From contig JAKZAP010000016.1 in NCBI GenBank assembly GCA_023053575.1, positions 20,974,030-21,038,029 of the forward strand: 64,000 bases of DNA, given 5' to 3'. Numbering within the stretch: position 1 is the stretch's first letter; each line of letters starts with the position of its first letter. This DNA is from Branchinecta lynchi (lineage: Eukaryota; Arthropoda; Branchiopoda; Anostraca; Branchinectidae). The notes below the pieces were generated by a model. It did not search any database. It was not told where the DNA came from and saw only the letters and a list, made by a program, of their open reading frames with translations. The translations under genes and the position numbers were made by a program. Positions 11,501 to 19,174 of this stretch are shown piece after piece.

Positions 11501-14500
11501 CGTCCAACCTCGTGAAAAGTTACTGCGCTGACCGGATCAACCTTGTCGAAAAAGTAAGTATTTGCCTACCACGCTTGGGAGCGTACTAACTACGAATATC
11601 TGTGATGTGATTGGCCGGATTAGCCAAACGGCACGATATTCTGCTGAAAATAGAAAAATACGCTCCATCCTTGACGCCAAAAAGCTAGAATTCGTGACGT
11701 CATGCGTAGTAATTATGGTAAGTAGAGTGGAACACGCTCTAAGTACACATTCAACCGAAGCTGACTGCAAATTATATTTGATGGCGCTGAACAGATAAGT
11801 CAGCTGGGTTACGTTCCAGCCGAGGGTGGCTCACTCCCAAAGACGATGTACATCAAATGTCGCGTGCCGCGGTGCCGGGGCGGTGCCGTGTCGAGGTGTA
11901 CACCGGTGGTGCGGAGTGAGCAACCCCTCGGTTCCAGCGATATTTCGGCACTCCTTGGCAAGGCTCCTCGTAAGACCAAGATCTTATTTGCACTAAAGTG
12001 TTCGTTTGATCCCACTCTGACGAAAACTTTTATTGACAGGGTCACCTGAATACAAAGGGCATCGCTCTTGAAGCATCCTTCACACCAGACTCTCAATATG
12101 TCGTCAGCGGGTCGGTCGACGGACGGATACACATATGGAATGCTGAAGGTGGATATAAAGTAAGCTAATATTATTGTTATTATCAGATTCAGCACCTTGA
12201 CTTACTTACTTGTGTCAGGACCGGGGGTGTCACTCCCCCCCCCCCCCTTAATCTTGTCGGACAGTTAGTAACAAAGAACCTAGTTGGCGCGAAGCGCCGC
12301 AGTTTTTCGTTAAAACAGTCTTTTTTTGTCTTGGAAACAGTCGATTTTTCTCCAAAACAGTCGGTTTTTCGTAAAAATAATAGATTTGTTCTTAAAAACA
12401 GATGGTTCTCCTGATAATCGTTTGACTTTTCGTCAAAACAGTCGTTTTTTCTTTAAAAGAGCAAATGACCTACTAGTCGGTAAAGACCTTGCCCCCCCCC
12501 CTCCGTACATTTTGGCTAATAACGCCTCTGGTCAGGACGCAAGCCGTGCAGCTTTTTCTGGTGATAGCATCTGACGGGTTGGAAACCGAACCTTAGCTTA
12601 TTATCTACGACCAGTGACGTTTTCGTGACGTCACGTCATGAAAGAAACAGGGAAATTCGATTAAATCAATGTTGCAGAATATATATTAATATATATATAT
12701 ATGCATAGAGCCGAGCGGCTGGCGAGGCGCCGGACGCGTTTACACTTATAAACCGATCTACGGACAATCAGTTCCGTTGGTAAATGGAAAATATTGTCTT
12801 TTCGTGTGACGTCACGAGCCATATATAATCGGCTAAAGTTTAGTCAACACCTTTTTATAAACCGATCTAGGGACAATCAGATCCGCTGGTAAACGGAAAA
12901 TATTGACTTTTCTTGTGACGTCACGAGCCATAGATAATCGGCTAAAGTTTAGTCAACACCTCTGACGGATCAGGGCATGCCATGCATCTCGGTCTTCTGT
13001 GAATGGCATCGAGGTTTGAAGGTAGTAAGGATCCCATTTCTTCGCATGACCGGCGGTATCCTTTGATGGTCTAGAGGTTCTTCTTGAGGGTGCTCACAGT
13101 TTCAGTAGATAGATAGATAGAATGATAGAAAGTTTATTGTATAAATCGACTTTCGTGGTTATAAACCAAATTTGTGATCATTGTAAAAAAAAAAGAAACA
13201 GAACAAATTACAACAGATGTTTCAAATGTCAGTACACAGTACACCTAAAAATCTGTCACGCTTCGTTAAAAAATTGCACGAACTCGGAATAAAACTTTGT
13301 GCATATCTAGCATGTTTTGTAGGTACTGGACAGAGATTGGGAACCCTAGAGCAGTGGTTCCCAACTGGTTGGTACGCCACCAGGTCGCAGCATCGCTTTT
13401 TCATCATGTAGCTCCTCCCACAGCGCGGGGCTTACCTCCAAACTGTCACTTGTCACCCCTTAACTCCTCCCCATTTGGGAGCCAGCAGCCAATCAGCGGC
13501 CTCGATGGGCTTGGTTAAATTAGTCAACGAACTCGGATCCTGACACCAAGTTGGACTTAGTCTAATTTCGCAAATTACGCAAGACCCTTTGAAGGGGTAC
13601 GAAGGAATCAAATCGGTTTAATCTGTAGCTTCAAAACCTCGCCTCATTCATTTTTCATTGCTGAAAGCCTAATATTACCAGCAGAGGCATCACTAGCTAA
13701 AATGTTTTTGAGGGGCAAGACTGACTGGCTGGTCATCTTTACCGACTATATTTCAAAAAAACAAACTGTTGACCGTTCCCGTGCTTGACGCCTCTGATTA
13801 CAACTATACAAGCCTTAGTGAAAGTCAACGAAATAATGTTGATTCCAAAACAGCTAGCCTACTGCCGTAAAATCTATTCGTTTGTCAAAGAATGTTGTTT
13901 CAAGAACAATAAAGACACTGCAAGTGAGATTGTCATTCAGGTTGCGAATTGAGTTAACAAAAATGTATGCGATGCAGCTTGATGAAAAACAGCAAAATAA
14001 AACACAGGAACAGGCGGACTGTACAAAATATTGCCGTTAATGATGTCGAGCCGAGATTTGAAAAAATGTTTGCTACAAAGCAGCCTGGACTGTTGCATTG
14101 AGTTTGTATATATTTCCAATAAATATTGTCTTTTTCACGTTCTGAAAAAGGGGGTACGCAACCTTTTCAAGCCCTGATTATGGGTACGCGGTATGGAAAA
14201 AAGGTTGGGAACCACTGCCCTAGAGGTTACCAGTCGTTCTGGTCGATTTCTAACATTTTGGTAGGGGGGAGGGAGGATTCGGAAGTGGAGAGCATGGGAT
14301 ACTATGGCTGAACCGAAGTCAGTGCTTAGCTCTTTTCTGCGCTCCTGCAGTGTTTTGAGGTTAAAGTGTTTTAAAAAGTACCGATAGCAAGTACGAAACA
14401 TGGAGTAAGAAAGAAAAGGGACAACGGAAACAATACACACCGCTACGTAGGCTCATCTACGACCAGATATTAACTATTTGAGTAACCAGTGCATATCACT

Positions 14501-17500
14501 TGATGGATCGAGATTTTGCCTAAACCGCTCTAGACATGTTTGATAGTGAAAACACATACGTCAGCTGAATTTTGTTAGAGCTATATTTCCACAAGTTCAT
14601 TTTTCCAAGTTGAGCGGCTTTGAGCCTGAAGAGGACCCTTGCCAAGAAGGGCCGAAGTATAGCTATAATAAATAGTACAAAACGGATACGTCAGCTGAAT
14701 TTTTATTAGAGCTATATCTCTTGGTTTTCCCACAAGTTCTTTTTTGGGATCCCAAAACCTAAGTGGGATACCTATGACATCGCAAAAGTTGTCCGTCTGT
14801 CCGTCCGTCTGTGAGCACGATAACTCTCGAAGGGAATGAGATATTTTGATGAAACTTGGTGTGACGATTCTTTGGGTCAAGAGTAAGCCCTATATTTGGG
14901 GGTGGGGGAGGGGGTCCAAATTAAGGGACAAACAAAATATTTTTAAACAGCTAATGTTATAGTCGATTATGAGGTAAGAAGACATGATGAGCACGATGGT
15001 GAAAACTAGTTTCTCGCTGGACAAGTAGTTCGTCCGGAATCCGGCAAAAACCGGAAAGTTTCTTAAAAGTAAAACTTTCAATTGAAGTTGATTAAATGTT
15101 TGATTTAGGGGTAAGAAAACATGCTGAACATGACGGTGAAAACTATTTTCTCGCTGGACAAGTAGTTCGTCCGAAATCCGGCAAAACCGGAAAGTTGGTT
15201 AGAAGTAAAAGTTTCATTTGAAGTTGATTAAATGTTCGATTTAGGGGTAAGGAGACATGTTGAACACGATGGTGAAAACCATTTTCTCGCCGGACTACTA
15301 GTTCGCCTGGAATCCGGCTAAAATCGGAAAATATGTTAAAAGCAAAAGTTTTATCTGAAGTTGATTAGATGATAGATTTAGGGGTAAGAAGAGACGCTTT
15401 GTCCGTATATGACAATAATTTTTTACCCGGACAAATAATTAGTCCGGAATCCGGTTGTACCCGCATTTTTTTAAGTTAGATGTTCGTTATAGGGATAAGA
15501 AGATACGCTGGATTCGTTTCTGAATTTTCTTTTGTTGCTGGACTAGTAGTTCGCTCGAATTCGGGCGAAACCGCAAATTTGGCAGAAGTAAAGCAGGAAG
15601 TTGCGGTCAGTATCGTCAAAATACGGCTTATATAGGTATAGATAGATAGATAAATAGAATATCGTTCCAGCCTTAACGGCAAAAAGCCAGAATTTGTGAC
15701 GTCATGCGTAGTAACTATGTAAATAGGGTGGAACACGCTCACAGTTTAGTTACAGCAGTCCTCCTAATTTGACCCCTTCAAATGTGTGTTGTCTGTGAAT
15801 GTACGTGTTATTTTGTTTCCAGGTCTGTGTGCTAAACGCCGACCATACGGGCCCAGTTCAAAGCGTCCAGTGTAACCCAAAGTACATGATGTTCGTCTCA
15901 GCTTGTACGAACTTGGTAAGTTTGACAATATTTTTTGCATTGTTTTAACATATGCTATCCCGTCTTATCTACAGCATATCTCCTGCTTTCTCTCACTTAT
16001 TTCTTTATTATTAATCTTCTTTCGTTGTTTTTCTTCCTCTTTCAGTTTTCTTCTCTTTTTGAAAAAGTATGTGAAAATTAATGTGAAGTGAAGTTTTTTT
16101 TTACTACCCGCACATGCCCATTCGGGCTTTCCTGCAGTCGGAGGTATCGACTACATGTGTTAAGGATGGTAAGAGGGTAAGATGGTATACCCGCCCATCT
16201 CATCTACACTATATCTCCTGCTTTTTCTCACATCACCATATCCCCTTCAAGTACTTATGGTGACTTTTCTTGGTGACTAGGAGAACTCAGTTAATATGAA
16301 TGATCCTGTGAAACTAATAACTTCGGTTTGATAAGTTATATAAAAGCTGCTGGACTGGGTTGGTTGTATGACCCTTTTATCTGTTATCTGTTTGCGAGAC
16401 ATAATGCTTAAATATCATGATGTAAATATTATGGACACCAGTCAAGTTCAAGTTCAATGGGTTTATTAACAAATACAAAATAAATCATACATAACCAAAA
16501 CACTCAGTCCATTTCTGGACGCCGAGAACCACAATCATTACATTTTAAACATAATACGCAGAGTGGTAAAACGTAATACGCAGAGTGGTAAAACGTAATA
16601 CGCAGAGTGGTAAAACGTAATACGCAGAGTGGTAAAACGTAATACGCAGAGTGGTAAAACGTAATACGAAGAGTGGTAAAACGTAATACGCAGAGTGGTA
16701 AAACGTAATACGCAGAGTGGTAAAACATAAAACGCAGAGTGGTAGTCAATATAATACATGTGTGCCTATCTATGGGTTGAACGGTATGAAACTTCCAACG
16801 GCATAAGCTCATTAGTTTTTGCTATTATATAAAAAGCAAAAAATATTCCCAGAACCCAGAGGTTGGTCAGTAGAGCTTCAAAAATCGCGTACCTCTTCAT
16901 TTCAACCACGGCACGAAGAATAACCCGATGAAAAATTATCTCAGAATAGTAGTATTAAGTTGTACGAAAAAGTAGCATGGTGTACTAACTGACGCTACTA
17001 CATGCTTCTGCTTCAAGGCTACCGTGTTACTGCATGCTACTATTAGCAAGACTGGATGCTCTTAGAGCAAGACAGGATGCTGCAATATACTACTACTTAA
17101 GATTGGCCCAGTCTGAAGAACATTAAATGATAGTACTTTTTACTATTACATATCACAAGATGCAACATTTTCGTACAACTATCATACAACCACGCAGGCT
17201 ACAAATTCCATCAGGAAGACCAAAGATTTTGATGGGATCCCAAAAATTTAATATTTGATCCAGATAATCGGGTTTTATTGAGGTCCAATCTTCGCCAGGC
17301 TCCTTGAGCACTTTACTAATAAAATTTAGAAACAGATTAAGGCGAATGGTAATCATCTGAGAAGATCAAATATGGATTCACCATCTGTGTTTACCCCTAT
17401 AGCCTGCGTCATATCTACTTTGACGAAAGTTCCTGCCTAACCTGCCTTACTTCTGCCAAACTTCCGTTTTCAGCCGGATTCCGGGCGAACTACTTGTCTT

Positions 17501-19174
17501 GCAAAAATTGAAGTTCAAAAACGGATTTGTCCTTACCCCTGTATCGAACCTCGAATCTACTTCAGAAAAAACTCCAACTTTTAACAATTTTCCGCAGCTG
17601 GATTCGTTGCGAACTATCTGTCCAGGTAGAAAATGATTGTCATACACGAATTCAGCATAAATCGAACTCATAATGAAATTCGTATTGAACTTTATTTTTA
17701 AAAAAAATTCCGGTTTCGGCCGGATTCCGTCTACTTGTCCGACGAGACAAGCATTTTCATATTCGGATTCAGCATGTCTTCTCACCCCTAAATCGGACAT
17801 CTAATCAACTTCAGATACTACTTTTACTTTTAACAAACTTTCCGGTTTTGACCGGATTTCGGGTGAACTACTTTTCCGGCGAGAAAATGGTTTTCATATT
17901 CGTGTTCAGCTTGTCGTCTTACCCCTTAATCGACTATCTCATTGGCTTTTAAAATATATCTTTTTCGCCCTTTAATTTATCGGGCCCATCTACGAACTCG
18001 ACCTTTCATTTGACTAGAAGAATATTCACACCAAGTTTCATCAAAATATCTAATTCCCTTCGAGAGTTATCCTACTGACAGACTAACAACTTCTGTGATG
18101 CCATAGGTATCCCTCCACTTACGTTTTGGGATCCCAAAAAGCAAATGTAAAATGTCACAGCAACCGAGCCAGTTCAAGAGAGGAATTGACAAAATGCTTA
18201 CTACTCAAATGTACTACCCTACATGTTTAAAAGAATTTTGTCCAGGCTTTCTGGCCTTATTATTTTTTGTAATGTATTTTATTATTATTCGTCAGGCAGC
18301 TTTTTGTACCCAGCCAAAAGTAGTGCTTTAATGCGCCATAACAGGTAAAGGACATAAGTCTGGACAGGAATATTTTTGAAGGAAGACCGCTGTGTTGAAA
18401 GATAGGCTATGGAAGACCCGTATGAATGCCATAGTTATTTAAGTCATGGCGGGGGAGTCGGTCTCTACGCCTTAGCAGGCCTGTAGGAAGCTAACAGACC
18501 TTTTGGGTAAACTAGGAACAAAAAAACTTTACTTGTATTTTTGTTTCTCATTCTAACGTTTTGTTTTAATTCTTTTGAAAATAGACAAGCAGAACTCAGA
18601 AATGACTTAGAAAACTTGGAAAGACTTAGAAATACAAGTAGTCACTACTATTTTACTGTACTTCCGTCGACTTGCTTTCACTTAATAGGCTGCTTACTTT
18701 TACCAAGAACAAATAATCAGTCTTTAGTCGCATGCAGCGACTATGCAAACCCCGACAAACCTGAGCAGACCTAGAGGTATTTACAGTAGCCGTTTACTCC
18801 TCTCCGTCTTCGCCGTTGCTTGTCGCACAAGAAATAGTGAAGGAAGCTGGGAGGAGGCGTACTCCGCGCTATGACCCGCCCTGGAGCGCGTCCGTAGAAC
18901 CAATCAGCTTTGACTCCTACTTTTCCTCACCAGCGACTAACAACGATTTAGCTATTTGTAGAGGTAGCGAAACGTGAAGTGGCGCGAAGCTAGTAACCTT
19001 CGCTCGTTCGTAGGGGACAGGGTATGGGGAAATATTCGACTCCGCATAGTCATATTACAGAGATAGGGGAGGATCTGTCAGATTATTTGTTCTTGCTTTT
19101 ACTTTTTCGTTTAATTAGCCCATTTTTGTTTACAGGCATTCTGGATCCCGTCGCTGGAGGACGATATTGCTTAG
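2495..19174 (+). CDS. wdr82: WD repeat-containing protein 82 (WDR82/Swd2), C-terminal ~229 aa, six exons
   Basis: WDR82 is a seven-bladed WD40 propeller. It recruits the SET1A/B (COMPASS) histone H3K4 methyltransferase to Ser5-phosphorylated RNA polymerase II and also sits in the PNUTS-PP1 phosphatase complex; it acts in the nucleus. Six exons join in frame: 2495-2561, 5478-5694, 9710-9865, 12040-12159, 15823-15915 and 19136-19174. All introns obey GT-AG. Diagnostic stretches are [85 protein letters not shown] and the C-terminal [10 protein letters not shown], with WD dipeptide-type blade ends (RLWDL, HIWN). Animal WDR82 is about 313 aa, so roughly 85 residues at the N-terminus are coded before the window. 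The C-terminus ends EDDIA, slightly longer than the usual acidic end. The introns are packed with MITEs, but every exon is clean. Identity is inferred from remembered family sequence and is very likely correct. Confidence 0.95.
2638..3100. other. Intron sequence, no recognised content
   Basis: This stretch is AT-rich. Its open frames are short and show no protein family, and I see no repeat shared with other parts of the window. Confidence 0.4.
3105..4740. repeat. Degenerate G-rich tandem array
   Basis: About nine diverged units of roughly 150-200 bp recur here. Each has a poly-G run (clear runs near 3241, 3523, 4113, 4413, 4562 and 4680), then gagttggagggg, then a Tccgg/ggaaatt stretch, then a motif like gatgaaacttgg and a cctagat/tctagat motif. 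A related unit is present at 36320-36420. The units are too diverged for a recent satellite. The many proline-rich frames on the minus strand come only from the G runs. Confidence 0.7.
4707..4967 (+). repeat. Penelope-type hammerhead repeat, foldback copy
   Basis: The copy starts taaatattctttgagccc and has two arms in inverted orientation: a minus-strand ribozyme half at about 4780-4825 and a plus-strand ribozyme at 4877-4920. Both arms run outward into gctgacgtatccgttgtaaa or its complement. The minus arm lacks the CTGANGA core, so only the plus arm can be a ribozyme. Confidence 0.75.
4877..4920 (+). ncRNA. Hammerhead ribozyme (minimal, stem III-less), near-intact
   Basis: Stem I 5' strand CAGT (4877-4880) is followed by core CTGACGA (4881-4887), a stem II of GG-a-CCCTT paired with AAGGGCC around a GCCAAG loop, core GAAA (4909-4912), then TATC and the stem I 3' strand GCTG (4917-4920). 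The expected cleavage is after C4916 (AUC triplet). Stem III is only the self-complementary ATAT, the arrangement known for Penelope-associated hammerheads that cleave as dimers. Stem I has one G-U pair. Confidence 0.8.
5129..5409. mobile_element. Palindromic MITE, family A, copy 1 (diverged)
   Basis: The ends are gagcatgttccacc and gtggaacacg. It shares the internal order of the other family A copies: aacaatag, a block near cgctgaccgttccaacc, ttgcttaccacgct, and cgtagtaactacgg-like sequence before the right end. It is the most diverged copy and lies 68 nt before the wdr82 exon at 5478. Confidence 0.75.
5478..5694 (+). CDS. wdr82: wdr82 exon
   Basis: Acceptor tttattttcag, donor gtcagt; 217 nt in phase (1 + 72 codons). 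It codes [20 protein letters not shown] through [11 protein letters not shown], one full WD blade ending RLWDL and the conserved [11 protein letters not shown] loop. The donor gtcagt is weaker than the gtaag-type donors of the other exons. Confidence 0.96.
5947..6352. mobile_element. TA-flanked MITE rich in ACCACGGTATC inverted repeats, copy 1
   Basis: It begins GTTGCGTTTTTGCAG after TA and ends with a complementary gaaaacgcaa before TA, giving terminal inverted repeats and a TA duplication as in Tc1/mariner-type MITEs. Inside are several copies of accacggtaac and gtggtatc in both orientations, and paired cgcttttc/gaaaagcg-like arms. The open frames here are artefacts of these inverted repeats. 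Confidence 0.7.
6572..7240 (+). repeat. GGGATCCC element with four ~130-bp tandem units (5' truncated)
   Basis: Units start near 6577, 6709, 6837 and 6973, about 130 bp apart. Each reads ccggacaagtagttcgcccg, a CCGGAATCCGG-type palindrome, gttaaaagtaaaagttttat, gttgattagat and a ggggtaagaag block. The right end is the terminal motif gaatttttgggatcccat (7223-7240). The left GGGATCCC end is missing. Confidence 0.75.
7411..7808. mobile_element. TA-flanked MITE, copy 2
   Basis: It begins TTTGCGTTTTTGCAGACACC after TA and ends gcaaaaacataac before TA. It shares the accatggtatc and ccacggtaactggatc motifs of the copy at 5947-6352. It is inserted inside a TTAA element, since flanking sequence on both sides continues the uninterrupted copy at 63165-63607. 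Confidence 0.7.
7890..8045 (+). repeat. Penelope-type hammerhead repeat, broken copy
   Basis: The copy has the flanking block aaacggatacgtcagctgaa, the ribozyme stem I strands gagc and gctc, gccaagaagggccgaaatata, and the tail cagtcagcttgggctga. The CTGAAGA core and half of stem II are deleted (it reads gagcctgcgttgcc), so it cannot cleave. Confidence 0.7.
8145..8330 (-). mobile_element. LINE 3' end, minus strand, (TTCA)n tail
   Basis: An (aatg)n run at 8138-8155 followed by aaatttatttaccc... is the reverse complement of an A-rich 3' end with a (TTCA)n tail. No coding sequence is recognisable. Confidence 0.5.
8340..8800 (+). pseudogene. LINE ORF2 C-terminal remnant (LRDILPP family)
   Basis: The frame at 8443-8625 reads [20 protein letters not shown], matching LNPVLRDILPPNFTTERERP at 30095-30155. 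It is the last part of a LINE protein, with a 3' UTR ending aaaataaaattgagttg near 8770. It is truncated at the 5' side. Confidence 0.6.
8835..9600 (-). pseudogene. LINE C-terminal remnant, minus strand, split by a hAT-like MITE
   Basis: On the minus strand, bases 9436-9368 code [20 protein letters not shown], a cysteine/histidine motif typical of the end of LINE ORF2 proteins. Bases 9078-8960 continue with [20 protein letters not shown] and a stop. The tail is (ATCT)n at 8835-8856. The MITE at 9079-9356 separates the two coding parts. Frames are broken in places. Confidence 0.65.
9079..9356 (+). mobile_element. hAT-like MITE, family D, copy 1 (left end lost)
   Basis: It starts at cggcgcgaagcgtcgc, has a run of degenerate 20-25-nt units such as cagtcgatttttcgtcaaaa, then gtcggtaaaaattaccagcc, a C run, and ends cattttggctagtaacgcctctg. 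The left terminal repeat seen in complete copies (12222, 32791, 55777) is missing. Confidence 0.75.
9710..9865 (+). CDS. wdr82: wdr82 exon
   Basis: Acceptor tctttcttcacag, donor gttagt; 156 nt, 52 whole codons. It codes [20 protein letters not shown] to GAPLQTFT, including the [14 protein letters not shown] blade strand. The phase matches both neighbours. Confidence 0.96.
10370..10673 (+). mobile_element. Palindromic MITE, family A, copy 2
   Basis: The ends are cgtgttccaccc and atggaacacgctc. Inside, in order, are aacaatagttactattag, cacgaaaagttactacgctg, gaccgttccaacc, ggaatagtaactaatag, cttaccatgctcgg, the CAAT-type tgattgg, and gtgacgtcatgcgtagtaac. The whole element is rich in the palindrome TAGTTACTA. 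About 300 bp. Confidence 0.85.
10920..11217 (-). mobile_element. Palindromic MITE, family A, copy 3
   Basis: It lies in opposite orientation to copy 2, 246 bp away. It starts GAGCGTGTTCCATCC and ends GGGTGGAACACGCTC, flanked by ATA on both sides. The internal order is the reverse of copy 2. Confidence 0.85.
11456..11739 (+). mobile_element. Palindromic MITE, family A, copy 4
   Basis: It starts gagcgcgttccaccc and ends gtggaacacgctc. It has short internal losses (the ggaatagtaactaatag block is reduced). With copies 2 and 3 it makes three family A insertions within 1.4 kb of one wdr82 intron. Confidence 0.8.
11750..11990 (-). repeat. Penelope-type hammerhead repeat, decayed
   Basis: The flank gaagctgactgcaaattatatttga and a minus-strand ribozyme-like core at 11938-11980 are present. 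On the minus strand the core reads CTTACGA instead of CTGACGA, then a stem II-like GCCTTGCCAAGG and GAAATATCGC. The core change should abolish activity. Confidence 0.6.
12040..12159 (+). CDS. wdr82: wdr82 exon
   Basis: Acceptor cttttattgacag, donor gtaagc; 120 nt, 40 codons. It codes [19 protein letters not shown] to WNAEGGYK, the blade ending HIWN. Confidence 0.96.
12222..12530 (+). mobile_element. hAT-like MITE, family D, copy 2, complete with 8-bp duplication
   Basis: It is flanked by perfect direct repeats GTCAGGAC (12214-12221 and 12531-12538). The left end is cgggggtgtcac and the right end gttattagcc..cctctg is its inverted partner (CAGAGGCGTTA read inward). The interior holds degenerate units of cagtcgatttttctcc type. 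The 8-bp duplication and CAGRGG-like ends are hAT features. Confidence 0.88.
12748..12962. repeat. Two 109-bp direct repeats each with TGACGTCACGAG
   Basis: Unit 1 starts at 12748 (ataaaccgatctacgg) and unit 2 at 12857. They differ at only a few sites, and both carry tgacgtcacgagccata and ggctaaagtttagtcaacac. The palindrome TGACGTCA also occurs just upstream near 12615 and in family A MITEs. Confidence 0.85.
13352..14217. mobile_element. hAT-type non-autonomous element with perfect 8-bp duplication
   Basis: The ends are CAGTGGTTCCCAAC and its complement GTTGGGAACCACTG. Identical flanking octamers CCCTAGAG occupy 13344-13351 and 14218-14225. The element is 866 bp with no transposase frame. 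Removing it and one octamer restores a LINE sequence collinear with 61290-61420, which proves the insertion. A small family D deletion copy sits inside at 13682-13796. Confidence 0.92.
13682..13796 (-). mobile_element. hAT-like MITE, family D, short deletion copy
   Basis: It starts cagaggcatcactagctaaaa and ends gacgcctctg. The flanks attaccag and attacaac match at six of eight positions. It keeps actgactggctgg and accgacta but has lost nearly all of the repeat-rich interior. Confidence 0.65.
14536..14720 (+). repeat. Penelope-type hammerhead repeat
   Basis: It opens gtttgatagtgaaaacacat-acgtcagctg, contains the ribozyme at 14622-14665, and ends with a repeated cggatacgtcagctgaattt and agagctatatct. 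It adjoins the GGGATCCC element that follows. Confidence 0.75.
14622..14665 (+). ncRNA. Hammerhead ribozyme, GAGC/GCTC subfamily, point-mutated
   Basis: GAGC (14622-14625), core CTGAAGA (14626-14632), intact stem II and loop, but the second core reads GAAG instead of GAAA, and the stem I partner is GCTA instead of GCTC. The expected cleavage site TATA|G is kept. Activity is doubtful because the last core A is lost. Confidence 0.65.
14741..15640 (+). repeat. GGGATCCC element with ~135-bp tandem units (3' truncated)
   Basis: The left end is ttttttgggatcccaaaacc, followed by the shared leader gtccgtctgtccgtccg and actctcgaagggaatgagat. Four to five units with CCGGAATCCGG-type palindromes follow (near 15017, 15154, 15288 and 15424). 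The right GGGATCCC end is missing, replaced by a family A MITE piece. Confidence 0.8.
15655..15741 (+). mobile_element. Palindromic MITE, family A, truncated copy 5
   Basis: Only the right third remains: tcgttccagccttaacgg, gtgacgtcatgcgtagtaac and the end gggtggaacacgctc. It ends 81 nt before the wdr82 exon at 15823. Confidence 0.75.
15823..15915 (+). CDS. wdr82: wdr82 exon
   Basis: Acceptor tattttgtttccag, donor gtaagt; 93 nt, 31 codons. It codes [20 protein letters not shown] and [11 protein letters not shown], the last WD blade. Confidence 0.96.
16445..16545 (-). mobile_element. LINE 3' tail, minus strand
   Basis: The run gtcaagttcaagttcaatgg then gtttattaacaaatac resembles an inverted A-rich LINE tail. 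There is no coding part. Confidence 0.35.
16550..16743. repeat. 22-bp minisatellite, about 8.8 copies
   Basis: The unit is cgtaatacgcagagtggtaa plus aa. Seven internal copies are nearly identical; differences are in the first (cata), sixth (cgaagag) and last copies. The two long minus-strand frames here merely translate the repeat, since 22 is not a multiple of three. Confidence 0.95.
16921..17214. mobile_element. MITE with CCCGATGAAAAAT ends, copy 1
   Basis: The left end is cccgatgaaaaattatctc. It contains repeated TACTACT/AGTAGTA inverted motifs, caaggctaccgtgttactgc and aagactggatgct, and a decayed right end near caggctacaaattcc. It aligns with the copy split at 25926-27623. Confidence 0.7.
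17234..18139 (-). repeat. GGGATCCC element, complete, minus orientation
   Basis: Both ends carry the palindrome: gggatcccaaaaattt at 17234 and cgttttgggatcccaaaaa ending at 18139. Inside, inverted with respect to 36901-38085, are the edge motif tcttcgcc, four units with ccggattccg, and the leader complement atctaattcccttcgagag. About 906 bp with no open frame of its own. Confidence 0.85.
18704..19095. mobile_element. MITE with CAAGAACAAATAATC ends, 7-bp duplication
   Basis: It has a perfect 15-bp terminal inverted repeat (CAAGAACAAATAATC at 18704-18718 and its complement ending 19095), flanked by CTTTTAC on both sides. It contains a GC-richer interior and gacagggtatggg/acagagatagggga motifs shared with 27440-27470. 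It ends 40 nt before the last wdr82 exon. Confidence 0.85.
19136..19174 (+). CDS. wdr82: wdr82 last coding exon
   Basis: Acceptor ttttgtttacag, then [12 protein letters not shown] and stop TAG at 19172-19174. AFW[IL]P plus an acidic end is the known C-terminus of WDR82. No clear AATAAA follows in the next few hundred bases, so the 3' UTR end is not placed. Confidence 0.95.
   Translation, partial: AFWIPSLEDDIA

Larger units (their letters stand above)
13107..14440 (-). pseudogene. LINE C-terminal remnant, minus strand, interrupted by a hAT element
   Basis: On the minus strand 14390-14226 reads [20 protein letters not shown] and [16 protein letters not shown], matching [20 protein letters not shown] and LPPPYQKVRSRPGRVV at 61170-61335. 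The homology resumes beyond the hAT insertion at 13343 with ttcccaatctctgtcc and cgaagcgtgaca, again in step with 61340-61430. The 3' tail is (ATCT)n at 13107-13122. Stops and truncation show it is dead. Confidence 0.85.

Noticed and set aside
16550..16743. CRISPR-like array
   Set aside because: The repeats are directly abutting with no spacers, in a eukaryotic intron.
16504..16812. Two minus-strand frames with repeating [21 protein letters not shown] peptide
   Set aside because: They translate the 22-bp minisatellite; the peptide period follows from 22 not being divisible by three.
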